Part shown: positions 14,067 to 19,895 of the stretch, in pieces
Numbering within the stretch: position 1 is the first letter of the stretch
How the letters are laid out: the number at the start of each line of letters is the position of its first letter
Virus record (IMG/VR): IMGVR_UViG_3300036911_000027
Span: 1 to 23,989 of that record
Direction: 5' to 3' (one strand)
DNA length: 23,989 nt
Source of the DNA: a virus
Notes under the pieces: generated by a model
What the model saw: only the letters and a program-made list of their open reading frames with translations
Told to the model about the DNA's origin: nothing
The model's database searches: none
Position numbers and translations under genes: made by a program

Positions 14067-14885
14067 TCACGTGCTCCGGCACCGTCTCGACCGCGAGCTC
14101 GGAGGGGTCGGCTTCGAGTTGCCCGAGATCCGTGTCTCGAACATCGCCGTGGCGGTGCGCTGATCGCGGCGCCGGAACAGCGCGTCCATCGCCAGGCCGG
14201 TCGCGACGGTGGTCAGGATCATGCAGCGATCGGTGGCGGAGCGATCGGCCAGCTCCTTGACGATGCGCTCGGTGATGTCGCCAGCCAGCTTGGCGTTGGC
14301 GAGAGCCGGCCCCGACAGCAAGCGCGTCGCTTCCTCGCGCATCGGCAGCCGGGCCACGCCCGCCGGCAACTCGCTCGTCCCCGGAGCCTGAGGTGCCAGG
14401 GTCCGCGCCACCACGGCGAGGGACTGCGCCAGCAGCTTCGCGTCATGCACCCCGATCGGCAGCCCGACGACGCCGTGTGCCTCCAGGGTGTCGCGGTAGC
14501 TGATCAGCAGGGCGGCGCAGCGCTCAACCTGCTCCAGTTGCTCGGCCACGATGTCGAGATGGATCGCCGTCAGCCGGAGCCGTTCGCCGGACGGCGCGAT
14601 GCGGCGGTCACACATCCGCGCCGCCTCGTTCAGCGCCTCCACGTCGGCGCGCAGCACGCGCGGGTTCAAGGGGGCCGCGGCCGCGGTGCAGACCTCGGGC
14701 TGCGCAGTCTGCGCGCTGCTCGCGTGGCCTTCCGGTTCCACGCGATCCGCGATCGCGGCCACGATCTCCGGCAGTTCGTCGGTGACCACCAGGGTGCGCG
14801 CAGCAGCAACGGGAGCGGCGCGAAGCCCTCGCGCGAGCCGGTCCAGTGCCTCGTGGATTGGGCGCGCGGGAAGGGCGGGAGTCAT
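14067..14885 (-). CDS. Unrecognised helical phage protein
   Basis: A 272-residue, alanine/arginine-rich protein with no domain I can name. Most of it is predicted helix by composition (ALDRLARGLRAAPVAAARTL; LDIVAEQLEQVERCAALLIS; AKLLAQSLAVVARTLAPQAP). The last 25 residues (SRSRRCRST end) are basic and low-complexity and may reflect a shifted 3' end. The start overlaps the upstream 60-residue gene (ATGA). It sits in the early operon, so a regulatory or host-takeover role is possible, without evidence. Confidence 0.55.
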   Translation of the reverse strand: MTPALPARPIHEALDRLARGLRAAPVAAARTLVVTDELPEIVAAIADRVEPEGHASSAQTAQPEVCTAAAAPLNPRVLRADVEALNEAARMCDRRIAPSGERLRLTAIHLDIVAEQLEQVERCAALLISYRDTLEAHGVVGLPIGVHDAKLLAQSLAVVARTLAPQAPGTSELPAGVARLPMREEATRLLSGPALANAKLAGDITERIVKELADRSATDRCMILTTVATGLAMDALFRRRDQRTATAMFETRISGNSKPTPPSSRSRRCRST

Positions 14886-15064
14886 GCCGCGGCCTTGTGG
14901 CCGGCGTTCCGTGCGCGGCGGCGTGCCAGCAGTGCGTTGCGGCGGGCGAGGTGAACCTGGCGCCCGGCCTCCTGGCGCTCGGCCTTGGCAGTGGCACGCG
15001 ATGCGGCGCGCATGCGTTGCCGGGTCATCACGCCGTCAGAAGGGACGGGCTCATCATGGAACAT
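14882..15064 (-). CDS. Small arginine/alanine-rich basic protein
   Basis: 60 residues, about a third arginine or lysine (MTRQRMRAASRATAKAERQ, LARRNALLARRRARNAGHK). An AGGATAT site precedes the ATG and the stop overlaps the next start by four bases. Its composition suggests nucleic-acid binding, or a ribosome- or RNA polymerase-targeting early peptide; nothing more specific is visible. Confidence 0.5.
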   Translation of the reverse strand: MFHDEPVPSDGVMTRQRMRAASRATAKAERQEAGRQVHLARRNALLARRRARNAGHKAAA

Positions 15065-15099
15065 TGCGGATATCCTGCGTTGAGACTGGCGGGGATGGA

Positions 15100-15576
15100 T
15101 CAGGCCGCGGCGCGCGACTTCGCCGCCTCGGCGCGGTAGCGGCGTGCGGTGGCGATCCCGGACGAGATCAGCCGCAGCCCGTCGAGCACGCCGCCCAGCT
15201 CACCGAGGGCGCTGGCCATGTCGGTCTGGGCGTCCACGTAGGCGCCGGCGACATCCTCATCGGCATCGCCGGCGGCGCTGGCTTCGACACCGAGATCGTG
15301 CTCAACGGGCAGCAGCAGCTTCTTCGCCTGGTCGATCAGCTTGCTGGCCTCAGCGATGGCGACCGGCAACGGCTTCAGGTCGGCGCTGGCATCGCGCGCA
15401 GCGGTCAGAGCGGTGATGGCGTCGTCCATGTGCTCGGGATCGATGATGGTGCAACCGCCGCCAATGCTGCCGCCGTGCAGGTAGACGCTGCCGGTGCGAT
15501 AGATGCTGGCCGTGCAGGCGCCGACCATGATGTCAGTGATTTCCGACCGAACGGTGTCGGTGACGTTGGTGTCCAT
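15100..15576 (-). CDS. Unrecognised early phage protein
   Basis: 158 residues from the ATG at 15576 with a GGGAGA site. The N-terminal third is beta-like and glycine-rich (ITDIMVGACTASIYRTGSVY, LHGGSIGGGCTI); the rest is helical and acidic. No domain was recognised. An in-frame ATG 33 bases upstream, at 15609, lies in the inverted-repeat end of the Mom cassette and would add MYIIPQNREIV. Before insertion of the cassette this gene would have followed directly after the gene at 16276-16653. Confidence 0.55.
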   Translation of the reverse strand: MDTNVTDTVRSEITDIMVGACTASIYRTGSVYLHGGSIGGGCTIIDPEHMDDAITALTAARDASADLKPLPVAIAEASKLIDQAKKLLLPVEHDLGVEASAAGDADEDVAGAYVDAQTDMASALGELGGVLDGLRLISSGIATARRYRAEAAKSRAAA

Positions 15577-15587
15577 GACGATCTCCC

Positions 15588-15593
15588 TATTCT
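15588..15593. repeat. Left direct repeat TATTCT (target-site duplication)
   Basis: TATTCT flanks the left inverted repeat directly. The same hexamer follows the right inverted repeat at 16274-16279. The repeat can be read as 7 bases (CTATTCT) if one C of the end is assigned to the target. Confidence 0.7.
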
Positions 15594-15618
15594 GGGGAAT
15601 TATATACATTACTCCCTC
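15594..15618 (+). repeat. Left terminal inverted repeat of the cassette
   Basis: Pairs with 16249-16273 (23 of 25 identical as inverted copies). Read on the minus strand it is GGGAGTAATGTATATAATTC plus CCC, so it carries a Shine-Dalgarno-like GGGAG and an outward-facing ATG in frame with the next gene. The unit is also partly self-complementary (GGGAGT with ATTCCC). Confidence 0.75.
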
Positions 15619-15624
15619 GCTCCC

Positions 15625-16259
15625 TCATAACGCTGCCCATTGTGGTTTTGGATATGCCAACGCTTCCAAGCCCAACCTTTTAGCCTTTGCACGACCAGAT
15701 TTATTCAATGCTCGCCAATAGAGATGCTTGCCGTCATCCCAATGCGGTTCAATCGTGTGATCCGGCAACCGGATGGCTAATTTCGTTGGGGAACTCGTTC
15801 CCCAACGAGAGTTACAAGATCGACAAGGATGGAAAACTCCGTTAATCATCAGGCCGTCCTGTCGCCGTTCACGCTGCCCCGCATAAGCCCATGAAGCCGC
15901 TTGGTAGATGCCCCGTGGTGCCCATGCGTGGCATCGGCGAACGACACCAACAGGTCCATGGCCTTCCTACGGGCCAGGAAACGCACGGTCGCAGCTATCA
16001 GGCCGGTCAACGATACCGCCGCGTCATCCCGGCGCACCAAACGCGATAATTCCCAGACATCTTCGGACCATCGTGTCGGCGGGATAGAAAAGAAGCACGC
16101 GGCTATCACTTGACCTTGATCTCCGAACAGTCCGCCATCCGCATGCCAAGTCCCAACGCATTGCAAGTTGGCAGGCACACGGCCGCTGTAGTGAAATCGT
16201 TCCACCAGTTCAGACGCTTCGGCCACTAGACCGATTCTGAAATGATTAGAGGGAGTCAT
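15625..16259 (-). pseudogene. Mom-like DNA-modification acyltransferase, frameshifted
   Basis: Mom of phage Mu converts adenine to a carbamoylmethyl form and protects phage DNA; the family has a GNAT fold. The first frame from ATG 16259 has FHYSGRVPANL, WELSRLVRRDD and VSFADATHGHHG (to about residue 117). The next frame continues exactly where the family would: IYQAASWAYAGQRERRQDG, then CNSRWGTSSPTKL and GKHLYW through YPKP, ending at 15625. One extra G in the run of four at 15911-15914 would join the halves as HHGGIYQ and give 211 residues, close to Mu Mom. The start codon lies inside the right inverted repeat. The gene is broken as written, unless read by frameshifting or mis-sequenced. Confidence 0.75.
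15783..15808. repeat. 12-bp inverted repeat inside the Mom-like gene
   Basis: TCGTTGGGGAAC, a TC spacer, then GTTCCCCAACGA. The arms are perfectly complementary. It lies over the codons for RWGTSSP. It includes the GGGGAA/TTCCCC element also present at the cassette ends, and would form a strong hairpin in the transcript. Confidence 0.6.
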
Positions 16260-16273
16260 CTATATAATTCCCC
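16249..16273 (+). repeat. Right terminal inverted repeat of the cassette
   Basis: Inverted copy of 15594-15618. On the minus strand it supplies the ATG ACT CCC that begins the Mom-like gene, preceded by AATTATATAG. The TATATA could act as a -10 box, and the AGGGG of the upstream stop/flank region could be a weak ribosome-binding site. Confidence 0.75.
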
Positions 16274-16653
16274 TATTCTGCGGCCAGCAGCGCGGCCGGC
16301 GTCTCGCGCCGCGCCAGATCGACGACACGCTGCAGGCGCCGCTGCTCTCGCATCGCATCGTGCACGGGGGCCAGCACGAGGCGGCGCTGCCAGTACCGGA
16401 GCGCCCGTAGCGCGAGCCGGACCTCTTCGCTGGCCTCGTAGTGCCGGCCTTCGTAGATCGCGTCGCGGACCCATTGCCGGGTCTCGCGGACCCGGCGCGC
16501 GGCGAGCGACTGGTAGGTGTCGCTCCGCGGAAGCCCCGTGGCCGGCAACTTCGCCGGGTCGAGGTCGCCGGCGAACTCAGGATAAGGCCGCGGGATCACC
16601 ACCAGCGGCGGGGCCGGCTGGGCTTCAAGAGCGGTGCAGAGGCCGGTGAGCAT
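16273..16653 (-). CDS. Unrecognised helical phage protein
   Basis: 126 residues, arginine-rich. The N-terminal part has PPLVVIPRPYPEF and GLPRSDTYQSLAARRVRETR; the rest is helical (EASEEVRLALRALRYWQRRL). No domain was recognised. It starts one base after the previous stop and ends at the TAG that abuts the cassette's right end. It is the second gene of the leftward early operon. Confidence 0.6.
   Translation of the reverse strand: MLTGLCTALEAQPAPPLVVIPRPYPEFAGDLDPAKLPATGLPRSDTYQSLAARRVRETRQWVRDAIYEGRHYEASEEVRLALRALRYWQRRLVLAPVHDAMREQRRLQRVVDLARRETPAALLAAE
16274..16279. repeat. Right direct repeat TATTCT (target-site duplication)
   Basis: Second copy of the hexamer at 15588-15593. It includes the last bases of the upstream gene (complement of GAA TAG), so the insertion occurred at that gene's stop codon without changing its protein. 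Confidence 0.7.
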
Positions 16654-16654
16654 C

Positions 16655-16852
16655 TCAGGCGACCTCTGATGTCACGAACTGGCCGAACCCCAACCCGCGC
16701 AGCGCCGTCTCCGTGGCCCGTTGCGCCGCATCGCGATCGGTGTCCGACCAAGCGCTGCGCCCGCCGCGACGCGCGGAACGGTTCGCGGCGTCTGTGCCGG
16801 CCGAATGGGCGATGCGGAGAGCGGCCTGGAGGGTGAGATCGGGACGTGACAT
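16655..16852 (-). CDS. Small first gene of the leftward early operon
   Basis: 65 residues (MSRPDLTLQAALRIAHSAGT start, RDAAQRATETALRGLGF in the second half), mostly helical, with no known domain. It is preceded by a GAGGAGA site in a leader of about 24 bases from the predicted start of the leftward promoter. As the first product made after induction it could be an anti-repressor or antiterminator, but the sequence gives no direct sign of either. Confidence 0.6.
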   Translation of the reverse strand: MSRPDLTLQAALRIAHSAGTDAANRSARRGGRSAWSDTDRDAAQRATETALRGLGFGQFVTSEVA

Positions 16853-16882
16853 CGGGGGTCTCCTCGTCGCGGGAGCGAGGGG

Positions 16883-16911
16883 ACACTAAGCGACGCCTAG
16901 CGAAACGTCAA
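16883..16911 (-). promoter_or_regulatory. Leftward early promoter (PL-like)
   Basis: On the minus strand TTGACG (16911-16906), a 17-base spacer, and TAGTGT (16888-16883). Transcription would start near 16876 and enter the operon at 16852. Operator 16886-16900 covers the spacer and -10 box, and operator 16911-16925 touches the -35 box, so a bound repressor would block it. Confidence 0.7.
16886..16900. promoter_or_regulatory. Operator 1
   Basis: CTAAGCGACGCCTAG, an imperfect 15-bp palindrome of the type CTAxGC...GCxTAG. It overlaps the -10 box and spacer of the leftward promoter, and is the mirror partner of operator 4. Confidence 0.65.
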
Positions 16912-16925
16912 TAGGCACAGCCTAG
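16911..16925. promoter_or_regulatory. Operator 2
   Basis: ATAGGCACAGCCTAG, the same palindrome type, 25 bases centre-to-centre from operator 1 and touching the leftward -35 box. Confidence 0.6.
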
Positions 16926-16958
16926 CGAGATTGTCCTTTTTGCGTACCGGAGTCGCAC

Positions 16959-16973
16959 CTAGCGTTTGCCTAT
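16959..16973. promoter_or_regulatory. Operator 3
   Basis: CTAGCGTTTGCCTAT, the inverted counterpart of operator 2, ending at the rightward -35 box. 48 bases separate the centres of operators 2 and 3. Confidence 0.6.
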
Positions 16974-17001
16974 TGATATTCCGCTAGGCATCGCTTAGTG
17001 T
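16973..17001 (+). promoter_or_regulatory. Rightward early promoter (PR-like)
   Basis: TTGATA (16973-16978), a 17-base spacer, and TAGTGT (16996-17001), the mirror image of the leftward promoter. The predicted start is around 17008, at the ATG of the next gene (17009), so its message may be leaderless. Operators at 16959-16973 and 16984-16998 flank and cover it. Confidence 0.7.
16984..16998. promoter_or_regulatory. Operator 4
   Basis: CTAGGCATCGCTTAG, inside the rightward spacer and -10 box and 25 bases from operator 3. Together with operator 1 it forms part of a 22-bp inverted repeat (16881-16902 and 16982-17003) with one mismatch. Confidence 0.65.
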
Positions 17002-17008
17002 CCAAGGC

Positions 17009-17224
17009 ATGCAAAGTGAGATCGTAAAGCGGGCGATCGCGGCAGCCGGCGGTCCCACGGCCCTCGCGAGGGAGTTGGGGATCAGGATGGAGTCGCTCTA
17101 TTCCTGGGAAGACATCCCACCCAAGCGCGTTGCCGCAGTGGCCTGCGCCAGCGGCATCCCGCGTCACGAGCTGCGTCCGGATCTGTGGGATGCGCCCGCC
17201 ACCGAATCGCGTGAGGCCGCCTGA
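17009..17224 (+). CDS. YdaS/Cro-like HTH regulator
   Basis: 71 residues: IVKRAIAAAGGPTALARELG, IRMESLYSWEDIPPKRVAAV and the closing PRHELRPDLWD. The AGG-x-TALA-x-x-LG helix-turn-helix and the terminal ELRPDLW are the hallmarks of YdaS-type Cro-like proteins. It is the first rightward gene, beside four operators, so it is the leading candidate to bind them. No larger CI-like repressor with a peptidase domain is encoded divergently, so the switch may depend on small HTH proteins only. The TGA overlaps the next ATG. Confidence 0.8.
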   Translation: MQSEIVKRAIAAAGGPTALARELGIRMESLYSWEDIPPKRVAAVACASGIPRHELRPDLWDAPATESREAA

Positions 17225-17478
17225 TGCCGCCGCTGCATGCACGTCTGGCCGCCCTGCTGCAGGACGCCGCCCAGGCGCGGCACGGTGTTGCCGCACTGGC
17301 GCGCGAATTGGGAATCAACGCGTCGCAGCTCTCCTACCTCATCCATGGCCGCCGATTCGTTTCCGTCGAGCAGGCCATCGCCATCGAGCGTGTGCTGGGC
17401 GTGTCGGCGCGCGAGCTGCTGGTCGAGGCGTGCGTGTCGCGCGTCGATGAAGAGCTGGCGAAGCGAGGTGTGACATGA
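17224..17478 (+). CDS. XRE-family HTH protein
   Basis: 84 residues: GVAALARELGINASQLSYLI, HGRRFVSVEQAIAIERVLGV and SARELLVEACVSRVDEELAK. This is a compact XRE/Cro-like helix-turn-helix with the recognition helix SQLSYLIHG, of the HigA-type (VSVEQAIAIERVLGVSARELL). It is the second gene behind the rightward promoter and, with the YdaS-like protein, probably part of the genetic switch. No toxin partner is evident. The stop overlaps the next ATG (ATGA). Confidence 0.75.
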   Translation: MPPLHARLAALLQDAAQARHGVAALARELGINASQLSYLIHGRRFVSVEQAIAIERVLGVSARELLVEACVSRVDEELAKRGVT

Positions 17479-17609
17479 CCGCGGGTATCATCGTCGTCCT
17501 CATCATCGTCTCGTATTGCGGGTTCTGCGTCGCATGTGAGCGGCAGCGGGAGCGTCGCGTGGCCGAGACCCGGCGACGCGCGGACGACCAGGGCTGGGTG
17601 CAGCGGTGA
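17475..17609 (+). CDS. 44-residue membrane peptide
   Basis: ATGA overlap with the HTH gene. MTAGIIVVLIIVSYCGFCVA is a single membrane span, followed by a charged tail (CERQRERRVAETRRRADDQG, then WVQR). The overlap chain and clear topology support it; the function is unknown. Confidence 0.55.
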   Translation: MTAGIIVVLIIVSYCGFCVACERQRERRVAETRRRADDQGWVQR

Positions 17610-17677
17610 TCACTGCCCTCATGCTGGTGCCATGGCTCTGCGCCGTCGGCGCCTTGCGGTGGGTGACGTGGGACTGA
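17606..17677 (+). CDS. 23-residue hydrophobic peptide
   Basis: A GTG overlapping the previous stop (GTGA); the peptide MITALMLVPWLCAVGALRWV plus TWD is one membrane span. Very short, so confidence rests on the overlap alone. Confidence 0.35.
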   Translation: MITALMLVPWLCAVGALRWVTWD

Positions 17678-17754
17678 TCCCCGCCATTCTGCTGGCCGAC
17701 GTCGCCTGCATCGGGGCCGCGGTGCTTGCCCTGGCGTGGCTGTTCGGGGGCTAG
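17668..17754 (+). CDS. 28-residue hydrophobic peptide
   Basis: A GTG at 17668 inside the previous frame (an ATG at 17632 would give 40 residues). VGLIPAILLADVACIGAAVL and ALAWLFGG form one membrane span. Third in a row of overlapping tiny membrane peptides. Confidence 0.4.
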   Translation: MGLIPAILLADVACIGAAVLALAWLFGG

Positions 17755-18276
17755 CAGCGTCGCACCATGTTCCCCTTCGCCACACACAGACTCCGGCCGA
17801 CTGGTGCTACTCCATGCGATGCGGCCCGGTGTGTGACGCGCGTCAGCGGGGGGCCGCTACCCGGTAACGCCGGGCGTCCCGCTGGCGTCGTTTCCGCGTG
17901 CGTGGCCGCGGTCATTCGCCACGCTGGCGTCTCCTCCCCCAACTCGCGGCCGGTCGCAGGGCCGGCCGCACTTTCCCATTGCCACCCGAGGCACACGAAC
18001 GGCAACCACGCGGGCTTCCTCACCTCTCCCGCGCTGCTGCTGCTGCGACCCTCGGCGCCCGGCGCGGTGCGTGTGGCCGCGTCGGGACCAACCCCTCGGT
18101 ACGATCGTGTAGCCGCAGCGCCTGTTGCCGCGACTGCATCATCCCACCGCGCGTGCCGGCGCCCGTCCATGCTCCCCAGCACCGGGCGCCTGCCGTTGTC
18201 TACCGTCGCCAAAGTCTGTGCACCGACCTCCATCCTTCGTTGCTCCCGTCTCGCTGCCAACGGCCGACGCACGATT
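17755..18276. other. About 520 bases without a recognisable gene
   Basis: One forward frame stays open, but its product is proline/arginine/serine-rich, lacks any conserved motif and has no usable ribosome-binding site, as expected of non-coding GC-rich DNA. A short forward stretch around 17781-17862 reads DWCYSMRCGPVCDARQRG in another frame, which looks protein-like but has no start. No large inverted repeat, iteron array or tRNA-like fold was found by eye. It is the only long gap in an otherwise overlapping gene string. Confidence 0.5.
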
Positions 18277-18507
18277 CCCGCCACTCTCGAAAGCATCACG
18301 GTCAAGGACGGCATCAAGGCCGCCCTGACGATGTCGAAGTTCGAGGAGCGGCGACACGAGCTGATCGACTGCCAGGGGGCGCGCGTGCTGATCGTGGTGG
18401 CCGACCCCGAGGAGTACGAGGGCGAGCGCAAGCCGGCGCCGATCACGCCGGACCAGCCCGAGATGCCGCTGGGCGACACGTCGCCAATGAACGAGGCGCC
18501 GATCTGA
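18199..18507 (+). CDS. Small phage protein before the helicase, start unsure
   Basis: The conserved-looking part starts near 18277: PATLESITVKDGIKAALTMS, KFEERRHELIDCQGARVLIV and VADPEEYEGE, then a proline-rich tail. It forms a mixed alpha/beta domain of about 50 residues with no known function. No good ribosome-binding site precedes any start (TTG 18199, ATG 18331, or the far ATG 17767), so the 5' boundary is a guess and may have been changed by a deletion or fusion. The stop overlaps the helicase ATG (TGATG), tying it to that gene. Confidence 0.5.
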   Translation, partial: STVAKVCAPTSILRCSRLAANGRRTIPATLESITVKDGIKAALTMSKFEERRHELIDCQGARVLIVVADPEEYEGERKPAPITPDQPEMPLGDTSPMNEAPI

Positions 18508-19895
18508 TGGTCCGCCTGCGCCCGTATCAGGAGGCCGCAGTCCAAAGCCTCCGGCAGGCGTACATGACAGGGGCCGCCGCGCCCCTGCTGTGTGCTGCCA
18601 CGGGTTCGGGCAAGACCGTGGTTTTCTCCGCCGTGGCGCTCGGCGCCTACGGCAAGGGCAACCGGGTGCTGATCCTGGCGCACCGCGCCGAGCTGATCCG
18701 CCAGGCCAGCAACAAGCTGCGCGACGCCGGCGTGCCGCACGGCATCATCGCCCCGGGTTATCCCGAGACCGACGATATGGTGCAGGTCGGCTCGGTGCAG
18801 ACGGTGGCGCGCCGTCTTGCGCGGCTGCCGCGATTCGCGTTGATCGTCATCGACGAGGCGCACCATTCCGTCGCCGGCCAATACCTCGCCATCATCAAGT
18901 CGCAGCCGCAGGCCAAGCTGCTCGGCGTCACGGCGACGCCGGAACGCCTCGACGCCCGCGGCCTCGGTATCGCCGCCGGCGGCGTTTTCGATCGCCTGGT
19001 GATGGGCCCGCAGGTCGCCGAGCTGGTCGCGGCGGGCTATCTGACGCCGACGCGCGTCTGGGCGCCGGTCACGGGACCGGACCTGTCCGCAGTGCGCACC
19101 ATTGCTGGCGACTACGATGCCCGCCAGCTCGCCGCGGCGATGGACAAGGCAGCCATCACCGGCGATGCGGTGCTGCACTACGCCCGGCATGCGCCGGGCC
19201 TGCCGTGCATTGCGTTCTGCGTCTCGGTGCAGCACGCCAAGGACGTCGCCGAGGCATTCCGCGCCGCCGGCTGGCGTGCGGTGGCGGCGCACGGCGAGAT
19301 GCGGCCGGCCGAGCGCGATGCCGCACTCGGCGGCCTGGCCCACGGCAGCGTGCAGGTGGTGTGCGCGGCCGATCTGATTTCCGAGGGACTCGATGTCCCC
19401 GCGGTTGGCTGTGTCACCCTGTTGCGGCCGACCCAGAGCCTGTCGCTGCATCTGCAGCAGATCGGCCGCGGCCTCCGCCCGATGCCGGACAAGACGCACC
19501 TGGTGGTGCTGGACCACGCCAACAACACCGCCGCGCATGGGTTCGCGGAGACGCCACGGCAATGGTCGCTGGAAGGCCGCAGGCATCGCCGCGCCGTGCC
19601 GGCGATCCGGCAGTGCCCCGCCTGTTACGCCGTCTTTCCTCCGCAGCATCGTTGTCCGTGCTGCGGACATGAGTTTACCGCGGCGGCCAGCAGCCCCCGC
19701 GAAGTCGAGCGCCGCGCCGGCGAGTTGGCCGAGCTGCGCCCGGAAGACGTGCAGCTCAAGCGCACCAGCCTCGACGCGCTGCTGGCCGAGGCGCACTCGC
19801 TGCACGACATGCACAATCTTGCGCATCAGCTCGGCTACAAGCCCGGCTGGGCGTGGATGCAGTGGCAGCGGCGACTGCAGCGGAGAGCGGCATGA
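18507..19895 (+). CDS. SF2 DEAH helicase with C-terminal zinc ribbon
   Basis: 462 residues. Helicase motifs in order: RPYQ (Q-like, 5-8), Walker A ATGSGKT (31-37), DEAH (116-119), TATPER (142-147), then in the second RecA domain SEGLDVPAV and QQIGRGLRP (motif VI). A four-cysteine zinc ribbon (CPACYAVFPPQHRCPCCG) follows, then a helical tail with LGYKPGWAWMQWQRR. This is the phage-type relative of RadD/UvsW-like SF2 helicases that unwind branched DNA during replication and recombination. Start by TGATG overlap; a longer in-frame version back to 17898 reads non-conserved sequence. Confidence 0.88.
   Translation: MVRLRPYQEAAVQSLRQAYMTGAAAPLLCAATGSGKTVVFSAVALGAYGKGNRVLILAHRAELIRQASNKLRDAGVPHGIIAPGYPETDDMVQVGSVQTVARRLARLPRFALIVIDEAHHSVAGQYLAIIKSQPQAKLLGVTATPERLDARGLGIAAGGVFDRLVMGPQVAELVAAGYLTPTRVWAPVTGPDLSAVRTIAGDYDARQLAAAMDKAAITGDAVLHYARHAPGLPCIAFCVSVQHAKDVAEAFRAAGWRAVAAHGEMRPAERDAALGGLAHGSVQVVCAADLISEGLDVPAVGCVTLLRPTQSLSLHLQQIGRGLRPMPDKTHLVVLDHANNTAAHGFAETPRQWSLEGRRHRRAVPAIRQCPACYAVFPPQHRCPCCGHEFTAAASSPREVERRAGELAELRPEDVQLKRTSLDALLAEAHSLHDMHNLAHQLGYKPGWAWMQWQRRLQRRAA

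Larger units (their letters stand above)
15594..16273. mobile_element. 680-bp cassette with 25-bp terminal inverted repeats carrying a Mom-like gene
   Basis: The left end (15594-15618) starts GGGGAATTATATA and ends ACTCCCTC; the right end (16249-16273) is its inverted copy with only two differences in 25 bases. Both ends are flanked by TATTCT. Deleting the unit and one hexamer restores the join of the upstream gene's TAG to a GGGAGATCGTC leader and the ATG of the next operon gene, a normal tight junction. The inside is clearly lower in GC than the surroundings and holds one gene on the minus strand. No transposase is present, so it would have to be moved in trans, like a MITE with cargo. Confidence 0.75.

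Noticed and set aside
15594-15618. Cassette ends read as ordinary regulatory palindromes
   Set aside because: They are inverted around a single low-GC gene, flanked by a direct hexamer repeat, and their removal restores a clean operon; an insertion explains all of these together.
17898-18506. Longer N-terminus for the helicase
   Set aside because: The added 203 residues are arginine/proline-rich and unlike any helicase, while the TGATG start at 18507 is normal for this operon.
17751-19826. A 691-codon open frame on the minus strand
   Set aside because: It is antisense to the SF2 helicase, has no motifs, and arises from high GC with few stops.
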